From NCBI GenBank assembly GCA_019750575.1, contig JAIEOJ010000024.1, positions 1 to 32,744 of the forward strand: 32,744 nt of DNA. The letters are read 5' to 3'. Numbering within the stretch: the first letter of the stretch is position 1; each line of letters opens with the position of its first letter. Under the pieces are notes generated by a model. It did no database searches. It had not been told where the DNA came from and saw nothing but the letters and a program-made list of their open reading frames with translations. This stretch comes from Rhodocyclaceae bacterium. GTDB lineage: Bacteria > Pseudomonadota > Gammaproteobacteria > Burkholderiales > Rhodocyclaceae. Positions 24,319 through 32,744 of the stretch are shown here, one piece after another. The position numbers and the translations under genes were made by a program.

Positions 24319-24933
24319 GTGAGCGATACTGGCAACACAGAAAAACAGGCCCGTCACGCCGCCCGCATGGCGCGCAAGAAGGCCATCATCGACAAGCACA
24401 TTGCCGAGGCCGATATCGAGCGCGGTGTTTTCGTCATTCATACAGGCAACGGCAAGGGCAAGTCGTCCTCGGCCTTCGGCGTGGTCGCCCGGGCGCTCGG
24501 CCACGGCCAGAAAGTCGCCGTGGTGCAGTTCATCAAGGGCCGTTCCGATACCGGCGAGGAAGCCTTCTTCCGCAGCCAGCCGCATGTGCAGTGGCACGTT
24601 GGCGGCGAAGGCTTCACCTGGGATACGCAGGACGATGCGCGTGATGCCAGGGCCGCGCGTGCCGCGTGGGAGATTGCCCGCGCGCATCTGCGCAACCCGG
24701 ACATCGATCTTGTCGTGCTCGACGAATTCACCTACGCTCTCAACTACAAGTGGCTGAGTGTCGAGGAAGTGGTCGATGCGATCGAATCGCGGCCGGCCAT
24801 GCAGCACCTCATCATCACCGGCCGCGCCGCTGCTGATGCACTGGTCGAGATCGCCGATACCGTCACCGATATGACCCTGGTCAAGCATGCCTACAACGAA
24901 GGCGTTAAGGCGATGCCGGGGCTGGAGTGGTGA
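24319..24933 (+). CDS. cobO: Corrinoid adenosyltransferase, CobO/BtuR type
   Basis: Adenosylates cob(I)alamin or cobinamide from ATP, 204 residues. The modified P-loop HTGNGKGKSS begins at His41; VVQFIKGRSDTGEEAFF, VVLDEFTYALNYKW and LIITGRAAADALVEIADTVT are CobA/CobO blocks. The N-terminus is Arg/Lys-rich, as is common. GTG 24319 is chosen because it is four bases after the btuD stop and gives MSDTGNTEKQARHAARMARK; the longer frame is a shadow of btuD. It closes the riboswitch-controlled operon, so imported corrinoid is immediately adenosylated. Confidence 0.95.
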   Translation: MSDTGNTEKQARHAARMARKKAIIDKHIAEADIERGVFVIHTGNGKGKSSSAFGVVARALGHGQKVAVVQFIKGRSDTGEEAFFRSQPHVQWHVGGEGFTWDTQDDARDARAARAAWEIARAHLRNPDIDLVVLDEFTYALNYKWLSVEEVVDAIESRPAMQHLIITGRAAADALVEIADTVTDMTLVKHAYNEGVKAMPGLEW

Positions 24934-24984
24934 GAGGTTTTTTCTCTTTCCCTGGATGGCGGGTGCTGTAGGTGCCCTAATCCA

Positions 24985-25230
24985 CTCTTTGTCTAAACCG
25001 GCAAGGTTTGCGTCGGGAGTTCGTCCCGACAGCCGAGGTACTTTCTTTTGCTTCGCCAAAAGAAAGTACCCAAAGAAAAGGCGACCCCCTGTCTCGCCGG
25101 CTGCGCCGGTGCCTTCGCTCCAGTCAATTGGATCGGCCGGCTTTGAACTCGCTTCGCTCAGACAGCCAAGCCGGACTTCCCCGATCCAACTGCCTTCCAC
25201 TCAGCGAGCCAGAAGGGGAGTCGGCACACC
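24985..25230. repeat. Multi-hairpin intergenic element
   Basis: The gap between the convergent cobO and btuF genes holds a chain of inverted repeats: AAACC/GGTTT (24995-25009), GTCGGGA/TCCCGAC (25012-25030), an exact 14 bp stem with 6-base loop (25037-25050 and 25057-25070, starting GGTACTTTCTTTTG), and a two-tier hairpin (TTGGATCGG 25128-25136 with CCGATCCAA 25181-25189; CCGGCTT 25137-25143 with AAGCCGG 25168-25174). I recall closely similar sequence as a frequent intergenic repeat in proteobacteria, often mis-annotated as small hypothetical proteins (frame reading FASPKESTQRKGDP). The outer borders are estimates. Confidence 0.8.
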
Positions 25231-25239
25231 GAAAGGTTG

Positions 25240-26106
25240 CTATCGTTTGCGAGATTCTTCCAGCTTTGCGCACAGCACTTCCGCGCCATCCAGTAACCGC
25301 GGCGTGTGCCGTTGCAGCAGGTTGGGGTCGATGAAGAAGAGCTTGCCCCTGGCCGTGGCTTTGAGGCGCGGCCATTTCTTCCATGGCTCCAGCCAGCTCG
25401 TATTGATTTCGCCCATGCCGCCGGCGATGATGACGTCGGGATCGGCCGCGAGCACCGACTCCACGCTGACGGTGGGCGCCAGTGCCGGCAGTTCGGCAAA
25501 GACATTCACGCCGCCGCAAAGGCGGATCACATCGCTGATGATCTGTCGACCGTTCACCGTCATCAGCGGCTCATCCCAGACCTGGTAGAACACCCGTACC
25601 GGCGGACGTGCTGCATGCTGCTGCTGCAGTGACGACAGGCGTTTGCGGTAAGCCTGCGCCGCGGTGTGGCCGGCACGGGTGCCGGCCAGCGTGCCGTAAC
25701 GTTCGAGATCGCGAGCCACATCATCCAGTGTCCGCGGCTCGGTCACAAAGACGGGAATTCCCAGCTTGCGTAGTTGCGTGATACCGGCCGAGGGATTGCC
25801 GCTGTCCCAGCCCAGCACGAGATCGGGCTTGAGGGCGACGATGGCTTCGACATTCACGCGCGCATAGCTGCCGATGCGTGGCAGCTGTCTTGCCGCAGCC
25901 GGATAGTCGCTGAACTCGACGGTGCCGACCAGCCGCTCACCGGCGCCGGCCGCATACACAAGCTCGGTGATATTGGGCGCCAGACTGACGATGCGCTGCG
26001 CCGGGGCGGCGAGCCGGACTTCGGTTTGCGTATCGTCGCGCAGGACGATGTCGGCATGCGCCTGCGAGCAGAGCAGCGCGAGGGCGAACAGCAGGCGTGT
26101 TTTCAT
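25240..26106 (-). CDS. btuF: Periplasmic cobalamin-binding protein, BtuF-like
   Basis: Substrate-binding protein of the B12 ABC transporter, 288 residues. It starts with a signal peptide (MKTRLLFALALLCSQAHA). The mature part has RIVSLAPNITELVYAAGAG, VGTVEFSDYPAAARQLPRIG, VEAIVALKPDLVLGWDSG and VIIAGGMGEI, matching the class III binding-protein fold of BtuF. ATG 26106 overlaps the stop of the upstream cobU (ATGA on the minus strand). It is thus expressed apart from btuC and btuD, which lie on the other strand, and outside the visible riboswitch. Confidence 0.92.
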   Translation of the reverse strand: MKTRLLFALALLCSQAHADIVLRDDTQTEVRLAAPAQRIVSLAPNITELVYAAGAGERLVGTVEFSDYPAAARQLPRIGSYARVNVEAIVALKPDLVLGWDSGNPSAGITQLRKLGIPVFVTEPRTLDDVARDLERYGTLAGTRAGHTAAQAYRKRLSSLQQQHAARPPVRVFYQVWDEPLMTVNGRQIISDVIRLCGGVNVFAELPALAPTVSVESVLAADPDVIIAGGMGEINTSWLEPWKKWPRLKATARGKLFFIDPNLLQRHTPRLLDGAEVLCAKLEESRKR

Positions 26107-26624
26107 GTCCGTGGCTTGAGCTGCAGCGGAATGCCGGCGGCGACAAAGGTGACGCAATCGGCGATGGCAGCGATCTGCTGGTGCAGGCGGCCGGCTTCAT
26201 CCACGTAGCGGCGCGTGAGCTCGCCCAGCGGCACAATGCCGAGCCCGACTTCGTTGCTGACCAGAATGATGTGGCCGGGCAGTGTCGGCAACACGTCGAG
26301 CAGCGCCTGGGTTTCCCGGGTCGTCTCGTCCCTGTGCAGCAGGTTGGACAGCCACAGGGTCAGGCAGTCGACCAGCAGCAGGCGCTCCGGCGCGGCGAGG
26401 GTCTTGAGCAGGGTGGCGAGATACAGCGGTTCCTCGACCAGCAGCCATTCGGCGGGGCGCTGCGCGCGGTGGTGGGCGATGCGCGCCAGCATCTCCTTGT
26501 CGTCGGCAAGGTCGGCCGCATCGGCAGTGGCAATATAGGTGACGGGAAGACCGCTGGCGAGGGCTTTCTGTTCGGCCAGCGCACTCTTGCCGGAGCGCGC
26601 GCCGCCGAGGATGAATTCGATCAT
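26103..26624 (-). CDS. cobU: Adenosylcobinamide kinase/guanylyltransferase
   Basis: Bifunctional enzyme that phosphorylates adenosylcobinamide and then adds GMP, 173 residues. The P-loop is FILGGARSGKSALAE at the N-terminus; ARIAHHRAQRPAEW contains the His that takes the GMP intermediate, and LLVDCLTLWLSNLL and VSNEVGLGIVPLGELTRRYVDEAG are standard blocks. ATG 26624 is set by the P-loop; upstream codons are in the divergent gap. It is divergent from cobT with 50 bases between the two start codons. Confidence 0.95.
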   Translation of the reverse strand: MIEFILGGARSGKSALAEQKALASGLPVTYIATADAADLADDKEMLARIAHHRAQRPAEWLLVEEPLYLATLLKTLAAPERLLLVDCLTLWLSNLLHRDETTRETQALLDVLPTLPGHIILVSNEVGLGIVPLGELTRRYVDEAGRLHQQIAAIADCVTFVAAGIPLQLKPRT

Positions 26625-26674
26625 GCCCTTGAGGTTAGCATGAGAAAATCCGCTTTTCCGTGCATGCATGAACC

Positions 26675-27691
26675 ATGAATCAGACACTGGCCGCCGAACT
26701 GCAGGCGAAGATAGACAACAAGACCAAACCGCAAGGCGCGCTGGGACAACTCGAAGCCCTGGCCCTGCAACTCGGCCTGATCCAGCAGACCCTGACCCCG
26801 CAGCTGCGCAATCCGCGCATCCTTGTCTGCGCCGGCGATCATGGCGCGGCGAAGGCCGGCCTCTCGGCTTACCCGCAGGAGGTGACCTGGCAGATGGTGC
26901 AGAACTTCCTCGCCGGTGGCGCTGCCATCAATGTGCTGGCGCGTCAGGCCGGCATGCAGCTGGTGGTCGCGGATGCCGGCGTCAATCACGACTTCGATGT
27001 CTGCAACGGCCTGCTCGATGCCAAGGTCGCCTATGGCACCGCCAGCTATCTCGACGGCGCGGCGATGACGGCGGCGCAGTGCGATGCCGCCATGCGCCAC
27101 GGCGCGAATGCGATTGAGGCTGCGCACGCGAACGGCTGCAATGTGATCGGCTTCGGCGAAATGGGCATAGGCAACACCTCCTCGGCTTCCCTGATCACGC
27201 ACTGCCTGACCGGCGTGCCGCTGGCCGATTGCGTGGGGCGCGGCACCGGTCTCGATGCGGTCGGTGTGGCGCGCAAGCTGTCGCTGCTGACGCAGGCGCT
27301 GAACGCATGGACGGAACGCAACGATGATCCGCGCGATGTCCTGGCCCGCTTCGGCGGCTTCGAGATTGCCATGCTTGCAGGCGCCATGCTGGCCGCGGCC
27401 GAGCGCCGCATGGTGCTGCTGATCGACGGCTTCATCGTCACGGCGGCACTGCTGGTAGCCTGCAAAACCAATCCCGCAGTGCGCGACTGCTGCGTGTTTG
27501 CCCACTGCTCCGATGAGGCCGGACATGCGCTGCAGCTGCAGCATCTGGCTGCCACACCGCTGCTGCAACTCGGCCTGCGTCTGGGCGAAGGGACTGGCGC
27601 CGCGCTCGCCTATCCGCTGCTAAAGGCCGCCTGCGCCTTCCTCGACGAAATGGCGAGCTTCGATACCGCAGGTGTGAGTTCAGCCGCGTGA
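26675..27691 (+). CDS. cobT: Nicotinate-nucleotide-dimethylbenzimidazole phosphoribosyltransferase
   Basis: Activates the lower ligand base of cobalamin by making alpha-ribazole phosphate, 338 residues. [19 protein letters not shown] is the N-terminal block, [20 protein letters not shown] and [15 protein letters not shown] are core motifs, and the catalytic Glu is Glu305 in [10 protein letters not shown] (equivalent to Glu317 of the Salmonella enzyme). ATG 26675 was chosen over an out-of-frame ATG at 26668. It overlaps cobS by four bases. Confidence 0.96.
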   Translation: MNQTLAAELQAKIDNKTKPQGALGQLEALALQLGLIQQTLTPQLRNPRILVCAGDHGAAKAGLSAYPQEVTWQMVQNFLAGGAAINVLARQAGMQLVVADAGVNHDFDVCNGLLDAKVAYGTASYLDGAAMTAAQCDAAMRHGANAIEAAHANGCNVIGFGEMGIGNTSSASLITHCLTGVPLADCVGRGTGLDAVGVARKLSLLTQALNAWTERNDDPRDVLARFGGFEIAMLAGAMLAAAERRMVLLIDGFIVTAALLVACKTNPAVRDCCVFAHCSDEAGHALQLQHLAATPLLQLGLRLGEGTGAALAYPLLKAACAFLDEMASFDTAGVSSAA

Positions 27692-28443
27692 TACGCACCG
27701 AGCTTGAATACTTCTTCGCCGCGCTGCGCTTCTTCACGCGCCTGCCGGTGCCGGCCTGGGTCGGGCATAGCGAGGAGCAGCTGAATCATGCAACGCGTTA
27801 TTTCCCCCTCATAGGCTGGCTGGTCGGTGCCATCGGCGCCGGCGTCACCTGGCTGGCGGCGCAAGGATTGCCGCTGTCGCTGGCCGTGCTGCTCGGCATG
27901 GCGGCAACGCTGCTGGCCACCGGCGCTTTCCACGAGGATGGCTTTGCCGACAGTTGCGACGGCTTTGGCGGCGGCTGGGACAAGGCGCAGGTGATGCGCA
28001 TCATGAAGGACTCGCGCATCGGCAGTTACGGCGCCATCGGCATGGGCGTGCTGCTGCTGTGCAAGTGGACCGCCCTGGCCGAGCTGGGGCCGCAGTTGAT
28101 CGTGTCCGCCTTGCTGGCCGGGCATGCCATTTCACGCGCGGCGGCAGCGACGCTGATCTTCAGTCTCGACTATGTGCGTGACGAAGACGGCAAGTCCAAG
28201 CCCCTGGCAGTCCGCCTCGGCAAGGGCGAAATGCTGCTGGTGCTGGCCTTGGGTCTGCTGCCGCTGGCCCTGCTGCCCTGGCAGCAGGCGCTGCAGGGGG
28301 TGCTGGCGGTGCTGATAGCCACGCTGTGGATGGCGCGCTACACCCTGCGCCGCATCGGCGGCTACACCGGCGATGTACTCGGTGCGACCCAGCAACTCGC
28401 CGAAGTTGCCTTCTATCTCGGCCTCTTGTGCGCCTTTTCCTGA
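27688..28443 (+). CDS. cobS: Adenosylcobinamide-GDP ribazoletransferase
   Basis: Inner-membrane enzyme that joins adenosylcobinamide-GDP to alpha-ribazole (cobalamin 5'-phosphate synthase), 251 residues with several hydrophobic segments. The N-terminal [13 protein letters not shown] and the Asp-rich [17 protein letters not shown] with [10 protein letters not shown] are family signatures. The start is GTG 27688, overlapping the cobT stop (GTGA). The C-terminal codons overlap the cobC start by 16 bases. Confidence 0.95.
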   Translation: MIRTELEYFFAALRFFTRLPVPAWVGHSEEQLNHATRYFPLIGWLVGAIGAGVTWLAAQGLPLSLAVLLGMAATLLATGAFHEDGFADSCDGFGGGWDKAQVMRIMKDSRIGSYGAIGMGVLLLCKWTALAELGPQLIVSALLAGHAISRAAAATLIFSLDYVRDEDGKSKPLAVRLGKGEMLLVLALGLLPLALLPWQQALQGVLAVLIATLWMARYTLRRIGGYTGDVLGATQQLAEVAFYLGLLCAFS

Positions 28444-28979
28444 TCCGCCACCCGCAGCCGGAGATCGCCCCCGGGATTTGCTACGGGCGCAGCGATCTTC
28501 CCCTGCGCCAGCCCTGGTCGGCCGAGGCATTGCGGGCGCATCTTCCCGCAGGTGTTCCTGTCGTCAGCAGCCCGCTGCAGCGGTGCAGGGCACTGGCGGC
28601 GGCGCTGGCGTCCAATTACCGCATAGACGAGCGTCTGACCGAACTGGATTTCGGGGTCTGGGAAATGCAGGCCTGGGATGACATTCCACGCGCGCAGATC
28701 GATGCCTGGGCCGCCGATCCGCTCGGCTTCAGGGCGCATGGCGGCGAGAGCGTGGCGCAGATGCAGGCACGCGTCCGGCAGGCACTGGCCGGGCTGGATG
28801 GACGCGATTGCGTCTGGGTCACGCACGCCGGCGTGATGAAGCTGGTGCTGGCCGAATTGCTGGCGCTGGCGCAGGACGAATGGCTGTCGCTGCGCTTCGC
28901 GCATGCAGAACTTACTGTGCTCGAGCGGGCACCCGCGACACCTGCAGGAAGTAGATGGTCACTGCAATCCCTGCGATAG
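28428..28979 (+). CDS. cobC: Alpha-ribazole phosphatase, CobC-like
   Basis: Histidine phosphatase that removes the phosphate from alpha-ribazole 5'-phosphate or cobalamin phosphate, 183 residues. The active-site motif is [21 protein letters not shown] (His8; RHP rather than RHG is usual in CobC), with SSPLQRCRALA, ELDFGVWE and the second His in WVTHAGVMK. The start is GTG 28428 inside the end of cobS, because the family begins only a few residues before the RH motif. Its 3' end overlaps the convergent MATE gene by 68 bases. Confidence 0.9.
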   Translation: MRLFLIRHPQPEIAPGICYGRSDLPLRQPWSAEALRAHLPAGVPVVSSPLQRCRALAAALASNYRIDERLTELDFGVWEMQAWDDIPRAQIDAWAADPLGFRAHGGESVAQMQARVRQALAGLDGRDCVWVTHAGVMKLVLAELLALAQDEWLSLRFAHAELTVLERAPATPAGSRWSLQSLR

Positions 28980-30240
28980 CCAGGCTGGCCGTGCCGGCGT
29001 ACCAGAAGCCGGGCGCGCCGACTTCGCGCACGATACCCAGCCAATAGCCGCCGCCCAGACCGACGCCCCACAGCGCCAGCGCGTACACCACCATGGGCAC
29101 GGTGGTGCGCTTGAAGCCACGCAGCACATTGATGGTCGAGGCCTGCAGCGCATCGGCGATGTGATACAGGGCCACCAGCTTGATGAAGGTCACGGCGATC
29201 GGATAGACGCTGGCGTCGTTGGTGTAGGCATGGGCGATCAGCGGCGCGCCGAAGAAGAGCACTGCGCTCACCAGCAGCCCCAGCCCCATCGCGGCGATCA
29301 GGCAGACGCTGCCGACGCGGCGCGCCATGGCCGGGTCGCCGCCTCCGAGTGCGCGGCCTGCCAGCACCGAAGCACCAATACCCAGCGACATCGGCAGCAT
29401 GTAGGTGAAGGACGTCAGGTTGGCGGCAATCTGGTGCGCGCCGGAGGTTTCCGGGCCGAAGCGGGCGATGAATAGCGCCATGGCGGCGAAGGCGGAGATG
29501 TCGATCAGGAAGCTGGCACCGATGGGCAGGCCGAGCTTGAGGAATTCCTTGATCGCGGACCAGCGCGGCGGGCTGTAGCGCGCGAACACATGAAACTCCC
29601 GGTAGCTGCCGGAACGCATGGCCCATACCCAGGCCAGTACCGCATTGATGGCGTTCACGATGGCGGTGGCCCAGGCGCAACCCGCGCCGCCAAAGTAGGG
29701 CAGCAACAGCCAGTTCAGCGGCAGCTTGAGCACCAGGCCGAGAAGATAGAAGCGCATCGCCGCGCGCGGCTGTCCGATGCCGGTGGCCAGGCCGTTGAAG
29801 ACACGAAACAGCATCAGCCCCGGTGCCGCCCAGCTGCTGGCGATCAGGTATTCGCTGGCGTGATGCCTCACCTCCTCCGGCATGTCGACGAACTGGAGAA
29901 TGAGCTCGGGAAACTGCAGCAGCAGCATGGAAAAGACGGTGACACCCAATGCCACCCACAGGCTCTGGCGCACTTCCTCGCCGACTTCCTCGGGCTTGCC
30001 GGCGCCATGCAGGTGGGCGATCAGCGGCGTCAGCGCCAGCAGCACACCGCTGCAGGTGACCATGATGGTCAGGGTGACCACCGCGCCGATGCCGACCCCG
30101 GCCAGTTCGACCGCGCCGAGACGGCCGGCCATGACGGTATCGATCACGCCGTAACCGGTAAGGGCAAGTTGGGAAACAAGGACCGGCCAGGCGATCTGGA
30201 AGATCTTGCGGAAAAGGGGGAAGAAGTTGAGTGCTTGCAT
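28912..30240 (-). CDS. MATE-family efflux transporter
   Basis: Multidrug or metabolite exporter of 442 residues with the expected 12 hydrophobic segments in two halves. IAWPVLVSQLALTGYGVIDTVMAGRLGAVELAGVGIG is the N-terminal block (read in parts), and GIGASVLAGRALGGGDPAMARRVG starts the second half. NorM/YeeO-like sodium or proton coupling is possible. ATG 30240 has no clear Shine-Dalgarno sequence; a TACACT box on the minus strand at 30256-30251 would start transcription only a few bases upstream. The stop lies inside the 3' end of cobC. A link to B12 is not supported. Confidence 0.92.
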   Translation of the reverse strand: MQALNFFPLFRKIFQIAWPVLVSQLALTGYGVIDTVMAGRLGAVELAGVGIGAVVTLTIMVTCSGVLLALTPLIAHLHGAGKPEEVGEEVRQSLWVALGVTVFSMLLLQFPELILQFVDMPEEVRHHASEYLIASSWAAPGLMLFRVFNGLATGIGQPRAAMRFYLLGLVLKLPLNWLLLPYFGGAGCAWATAIVNAINAVLAWVWAMRSGSYREFHVFARYSPPRWSAIKEFLKLGLPIGASFLIDISAFAAMALFIARFGPETSGAHQIAANLTSFTYMLPMSLGIGASVLAGRALGGGDPAMARRVGSVCLIAAMGLGLLVSAVLFFGAPLIAHAYTNDASVYPIAVTFIKLVALYHIADALQASTINVLRGFKRTTVPMVVYALALWGVGLGGGYWLGIVREVGAPGFWYAGTASLAIAGIAVTIYFLQVSRVPARAQ

Positions 30241-30388
30241 GAGGCGGCGGAGTGTACCTCAGGCGCCTCGGGCCTTTCCATTCAAAGCTTTAATGCCAGC
30301 GGCTCAGGTCCCGTAACGGATATGGCGGGTTTGGGGCTGGAATCATTCGGCGACGCTGGGCAGATACAAGACTTTGATGCTGTCAGGG

Positions 30389-30417
30389 TTTTGTGTTGCG
30401 GCGCAATCCCTTAGAAT
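30389..30417 (+). promoter_or_regulatory. Candidate sigma70 promoter of the FAD-linked oxidase
   Basis: TAGAAT at 30412-30417 is a good -10, with TTTTGT at 30389-30394 (17 bp spacing) or TTGTGT at 30391-30396 (15 bp) as -35. The leader would be about 20-25 bases and contains AGGA at 30429-30432. The rest of the 204-base divergent gap (30241-30388) shows nothing else clear. Confidence 0.5.
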
Positions 30418-30444
30418 GCTTTCTTTGCAGGAACCCCTATAAAA

Positions 30445-32744
30445 ATGACGGCCCGGCTGCGCGAAATCCCCTATAACTACACCTCGTTCTCCGATCGGGA
30501 GATCGTGATCCGCCTGCTCGGCGAAGAGATGTGGAGCGTGCTCGAAGTGTTGCGTGATGAGCGTGTCACCGGGCGCTCCGCCCGCATGCTCTACGAGGTG
30601 CTCGGCGACATCTGGGTGGTGCAGCGCAACCCCTATCTCGAAGACGATCTGCTCGACAATCCGGACCGTCGTGCCGCGCTGATCGAAGCGCTGCGCCATC
30701 GTCTGCGCGAGGTCGACAAGCGTCGCGCCGGCAATGAGCGCGTCGGCCGCCTGGTCGAGGCTGCTTATGCTGCGGTCGACAACTTCGCCAAACATTTCTC
30801 CGACACCTGGGACCTGCGCAAGCAGACGATGAAAATCCTGTCGCGTCACACGCGCAAGGACAACATCGCCTTCGACGGCCTGGCCCGCGTCTCGCACGTC
30901 ACCGACGCCACCGACTGGCGCGTTGAATATCCCTTCGTCGTGCTCTACCCGGATACCGAGGAAGAGATCGGCCCGCTGGTGCGCGGCTGCATCGAGCTCG
31001 GTCTGACCATCATCCCGCGTGGCGGCGGCACCGGCTATACCGGCGGCGCGATTCCGCTGTCGGCCAACTCGGTTGTCATCAATACCGAAAAGCTGATTGA
31101 TCTGGGCAAGGTCGAGATCAAGACCCTGCCGGGTGCCGATCGCCCGTACGCGACTGTCTTCACCGGTGCCGGCGTGGTCACGCGCCGCGCCATGGAGGCG
31201 GCCGAAGCGGCCGACCTCGTCTTTGCCTGCGACCCGACCTCGGCCGATGCCTGCTGTATCGGCGGCAATATCGCCACCAATGCCGGCGGCAAGAAAGCCG
31301 TGTTGTGGGGCACCGCGCTCGACAACCTGGCTTCGTGGAAGATGGTTGATCCCGACGGCAACTGGAAGCTGATCGAGCGCCTCAACCACAACTTCGGCAA
31401 GATCCACGATCAGGCCGTGGTGCAGTTTCGCGTGCGCACCTATGCGCCGGATGACGCCGCCTGCAGCAAGCACATCAAAGAAGACGTTGTTGAACTGCCG
31501 GGCGCCAAGTTCCGCAAGGTTGGACTCGGCAAGGATGTCACCGACAAGTTCCTCGGCGGCCTGCCCGGCGTGCAGAAGGAAGGCACCGATGGCATCATCA
31601 CCTCGGCGACCTGGATCCTGCACCGCATGCCGACGCATACGCGCACCTTCTGCCTGGAATTCTTCGGCCAGGTGCGCGAAGCGGTGCCGTCCATCGTCGA
31701 GATCACCGATTATCTGAAGACCCAGCCGGGCGGCGCCATCCTTGCCGGCCTTGAGCATCTGGACGAGCGCTATGTGCGCGCCGTTGGCTATGCCACCAAG
31801 GCCAAGCGCCACGGCCGTCCCAAGATGGTGCTGATCGGCGACATCGTCGGTGACGACGAGACCGCCGTGATGGCGGCTGCCTCGGAAGTGGTGCGCATGA
31901 CCAATCTGCGCGGCGCCGAAGGCTTCATCGCCGTCACGCCCGACATGCGCAAGAAGTTCTGGCTGGACCGCGGCCGTACCGCCGCCATCGCCAAGCACAC
32001 CAATGCCTTCAAGATCAATGAAGACGTGGTGATTCCCTTGCCGCGCATGGGTGACTATTGCGATGGCATCGAGCGCTTCAACATCGAGCTGTCGATCACC
32101 AACAAGCTCGAACTCTGCGACACGCTGGCCGACTTCTTCAAGGGCGATATTCCGCTTGATGTCGCCGATACGGGCCTCGACAAGGACGTGCTGCTCGGCG
32201 ACCGCCGCGAGCGTGCGCTGGAGTTGCTCGCCGCCACGCGCCAACGCTGGCAGTGGCTGTACGACAACCTCGATACGCCGCTGGCGCAAGCTGAAGTGCA
32301 GTTCGCCGAATACGGCATCACGGCCGGCGAGCTGAGCAATCGCGCGTCCAACCCCACGCTGTTCCACCGCATGCAGGACTACTCGGTGCGCGTGTCCTGG
32401 GTGCGCGAGATCCGCGAGCCGCTGGACATCATGTTCTCTGGCGATCCCTATCGCTCGATCCGCGAGCGCATGCAGGCCATCCACAAGGCGGTGCTGCGCG
32501 GGCGTGTCTTCGTCGCGCTGCACATGCATGCCGGCGACGGCAATGTGCACACCAATATTCCGGTCAACTCCGATCACTACCAGATGCTCACGACCGCGAC
32601 GCACACGGTCGAGCGCATCATGAAGCTGGCCAAGTCGCTGGGTGGCGTCATCTCCGGCGAGCACGGTGTCGGCCTGACCAAGCTCGAGTTCCTCGACGAG
32701 GAAGAGATCGCGCCGTTCTGGGCCTACAAGGCCAAGGTCGATCC
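30445..32744 (+). CDS. DUF3683 / FAD-linked oxidoreductase (3' partial)
   Basis: The frame is open from ATG 30445 to the window edge without a stop: 766 codons, start of a larger protein. The first ~150 residues ([20 protein letters not shown], then AMEAA-free helical region) match the DUF3683 N-terminal domain of large betaproteobacterial FAD oxidoreductases. An FAD-binding domain of the VAO type follows ([16 protein letters not shown] around residue 193; [20 protein letters not shown] around 273). Then comes the FAD-oxidase C-terminal domain with the metal/substrate His block [16 protein letters not shown] (around 693) and [13 protein letters not shown] (738). These are features of D-2-hydroxyacid dehydrogenases such as D-lactate or glycolate oxidase. 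Relatives continue with an Fe-S domain, which would lie outside. The substrate is unknown. A long reverse-strand ORF here is a shadow. Confidence 0.92.
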   Translation, partial: MTARLREIPYNYTSFSDREIVIRLLGEEMWSVLEVLRDERVTGRSARMLYEVLGDIWVVQRNPYLEDDLLDNPDRRAALIEALRHRLREVDKRRAGNERVGRLVEAAYAAVDNFAKHFSDTWDLRKQTMKILSRHTRKDNIAFDGLARVSHVTDATDWRVEYPFVVLYPDTEEEIGPLVRGCIELGLTIIPRGGGTGYTGGAIPLSANSVVINTEKLIDLGKVEIKTLPGADRPYATVFTGAGVVTRRAMEAAEAADLVFACDPTSADACCIGGNIATNAGGKKAVLWGTALDNLASWKMVDPDGNWKLIERLNHNFGKIHDQAVVQFRVRTYAPDDAACSKHIKEDVVELPGAKFRKVGLGKDVTDKFLGGLPGVQKEGTDGIITSATWILHRMPTHTRTFCLEFFGQVREAVPSIVEITDYLKTQPGGAILAGLEHLDERYVRAVGYATKAKRHGRPKMVLIGDIVGDDETAVMAAASEVVRMTNLRGAEGFIAVTPDMRKKFWLDRGRTAAIAKHTNAFKINEDVVIPLPRMGDYCDGIERFNIELSITNKLELCDTLADFFKGDIPLDVADTGLDKDVLLGDRRERALELLAATRQRWQWLYDNLDTPLAQAEVQFAEYGITAGELSNRASNPTLFHRMQDYSVRVSWVREIREPLDIMFSGDPYRSIRERMQAIHKAVLRGRVFVALHMHAGDGNVHTNIPVNSDHYQMLTTATHTVERIMKLAKSLGGVISGEHGVGLTKLEFLDEEEIAPFWAYKAKVD

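Noticed and set aside
24929-24950. GAGAGG-TTTTTT-CTCTTT as a terminator after cobO
   Set aside because: The possible stem is weak and the T run lies in the loop, not after the stem.
24887-25588. ORFs in the multi-hairpin element and opposite btuF
   Set aside because: They are built from inverted-repeat sequence and the antisense of btuF. Similar frames are common spurious annotations.
30343-32664. Reverse-strand ORF of 773 codons
   Set aside because: The plus strand is open over the same span and encodes recognisable FAD-oxidase motifs; the reverse frame is a shadow caused by high-GC codon use and shows no domain.

Overview
This is a GC-rich chromosomal window with tightly packed, often overlapping genes. 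The organism is most likely a betaproteobacterium. The evidence is gene order: pteridine reductase next to ttcA, then nadD-rsfS-rlmH-maf-rng, and the chain TIGR02449-zapA-6S RNA-EVE protein. A Rhodocyclales-like host is plausible, but the sequence alone does not settle the order. I see no phage, insertion sequence, CRISPR array, tRNA or rRNA.

Region 1 (1-4712): an OmpR-family response regulator (5' end outside the window) and its histidine kinase, a spacer with degenerate ~80 bp tandem repeats, then a two-gene unit encoding a PAP2 phosphatase and an EptA-type lipid A phosphoethanolamine transferase. In front of that unit lie four hexamers at an exact 11 bp period, just upstream of a -10 box. 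This is the pattern expected for an OmpR/PmrA-type regulator, so the module looks like a PmrAB-type lipid A remodelling system.

Region 2 (4749-14674, all plus strand): housekeeping genes. These are pteridine reductase, ttcA, two small membrane proteins, nadD, rsfS, rlmH, a Maf pyrophosphatase, RNase G, a Tat-exported dienelactone-hydrolase-like protein, a YrfG-type nucleotidase and a MatB-type malonyl-CoA synthetase.

Region 3 (14671-20101, minus strand): a cation/proton antiporter, a YbdK-type carboxylate-amine ligase and a class I amidotransferase-fold gamma-glutamyl hydrolase in one tight operon; a TauE/SafE permease; an EVE-domain protein; 6S RNA with its own terminator; zapA; and a ZapB-like coiled-coil protein.

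Region 4 (20200-28979): cobalamin uptake and salvage. A B12 riboswitch precedes btuB-btuC-btuD-cobO. On the opposite strand are btuF and cobU, and divergent from them cobT-cobS-cobC. Together they import corrinoids, adenosylate them and attach the lower ligand. No corrin-ring synthesis genes and no cbiB or cobD are present here. A ~245 bp multi-hairpin repeat lies between the two halves.

Region 5 (28912-32744): a MATE exporter convergent with and overlapping cobC, then the start of a large DUF3683/FAD-linked oxidase that runs off the right edge.

Most of the window is ordinary core genome. The most interesting signals are regulatory: the four-box array before the lipid A genes, the riboswitch with a candidate Shine-Dalgarno-masking hairpin, competing structures behind 6S RNA, and the gamma-glutamyl ligase/hydrolase/antiporter operon.
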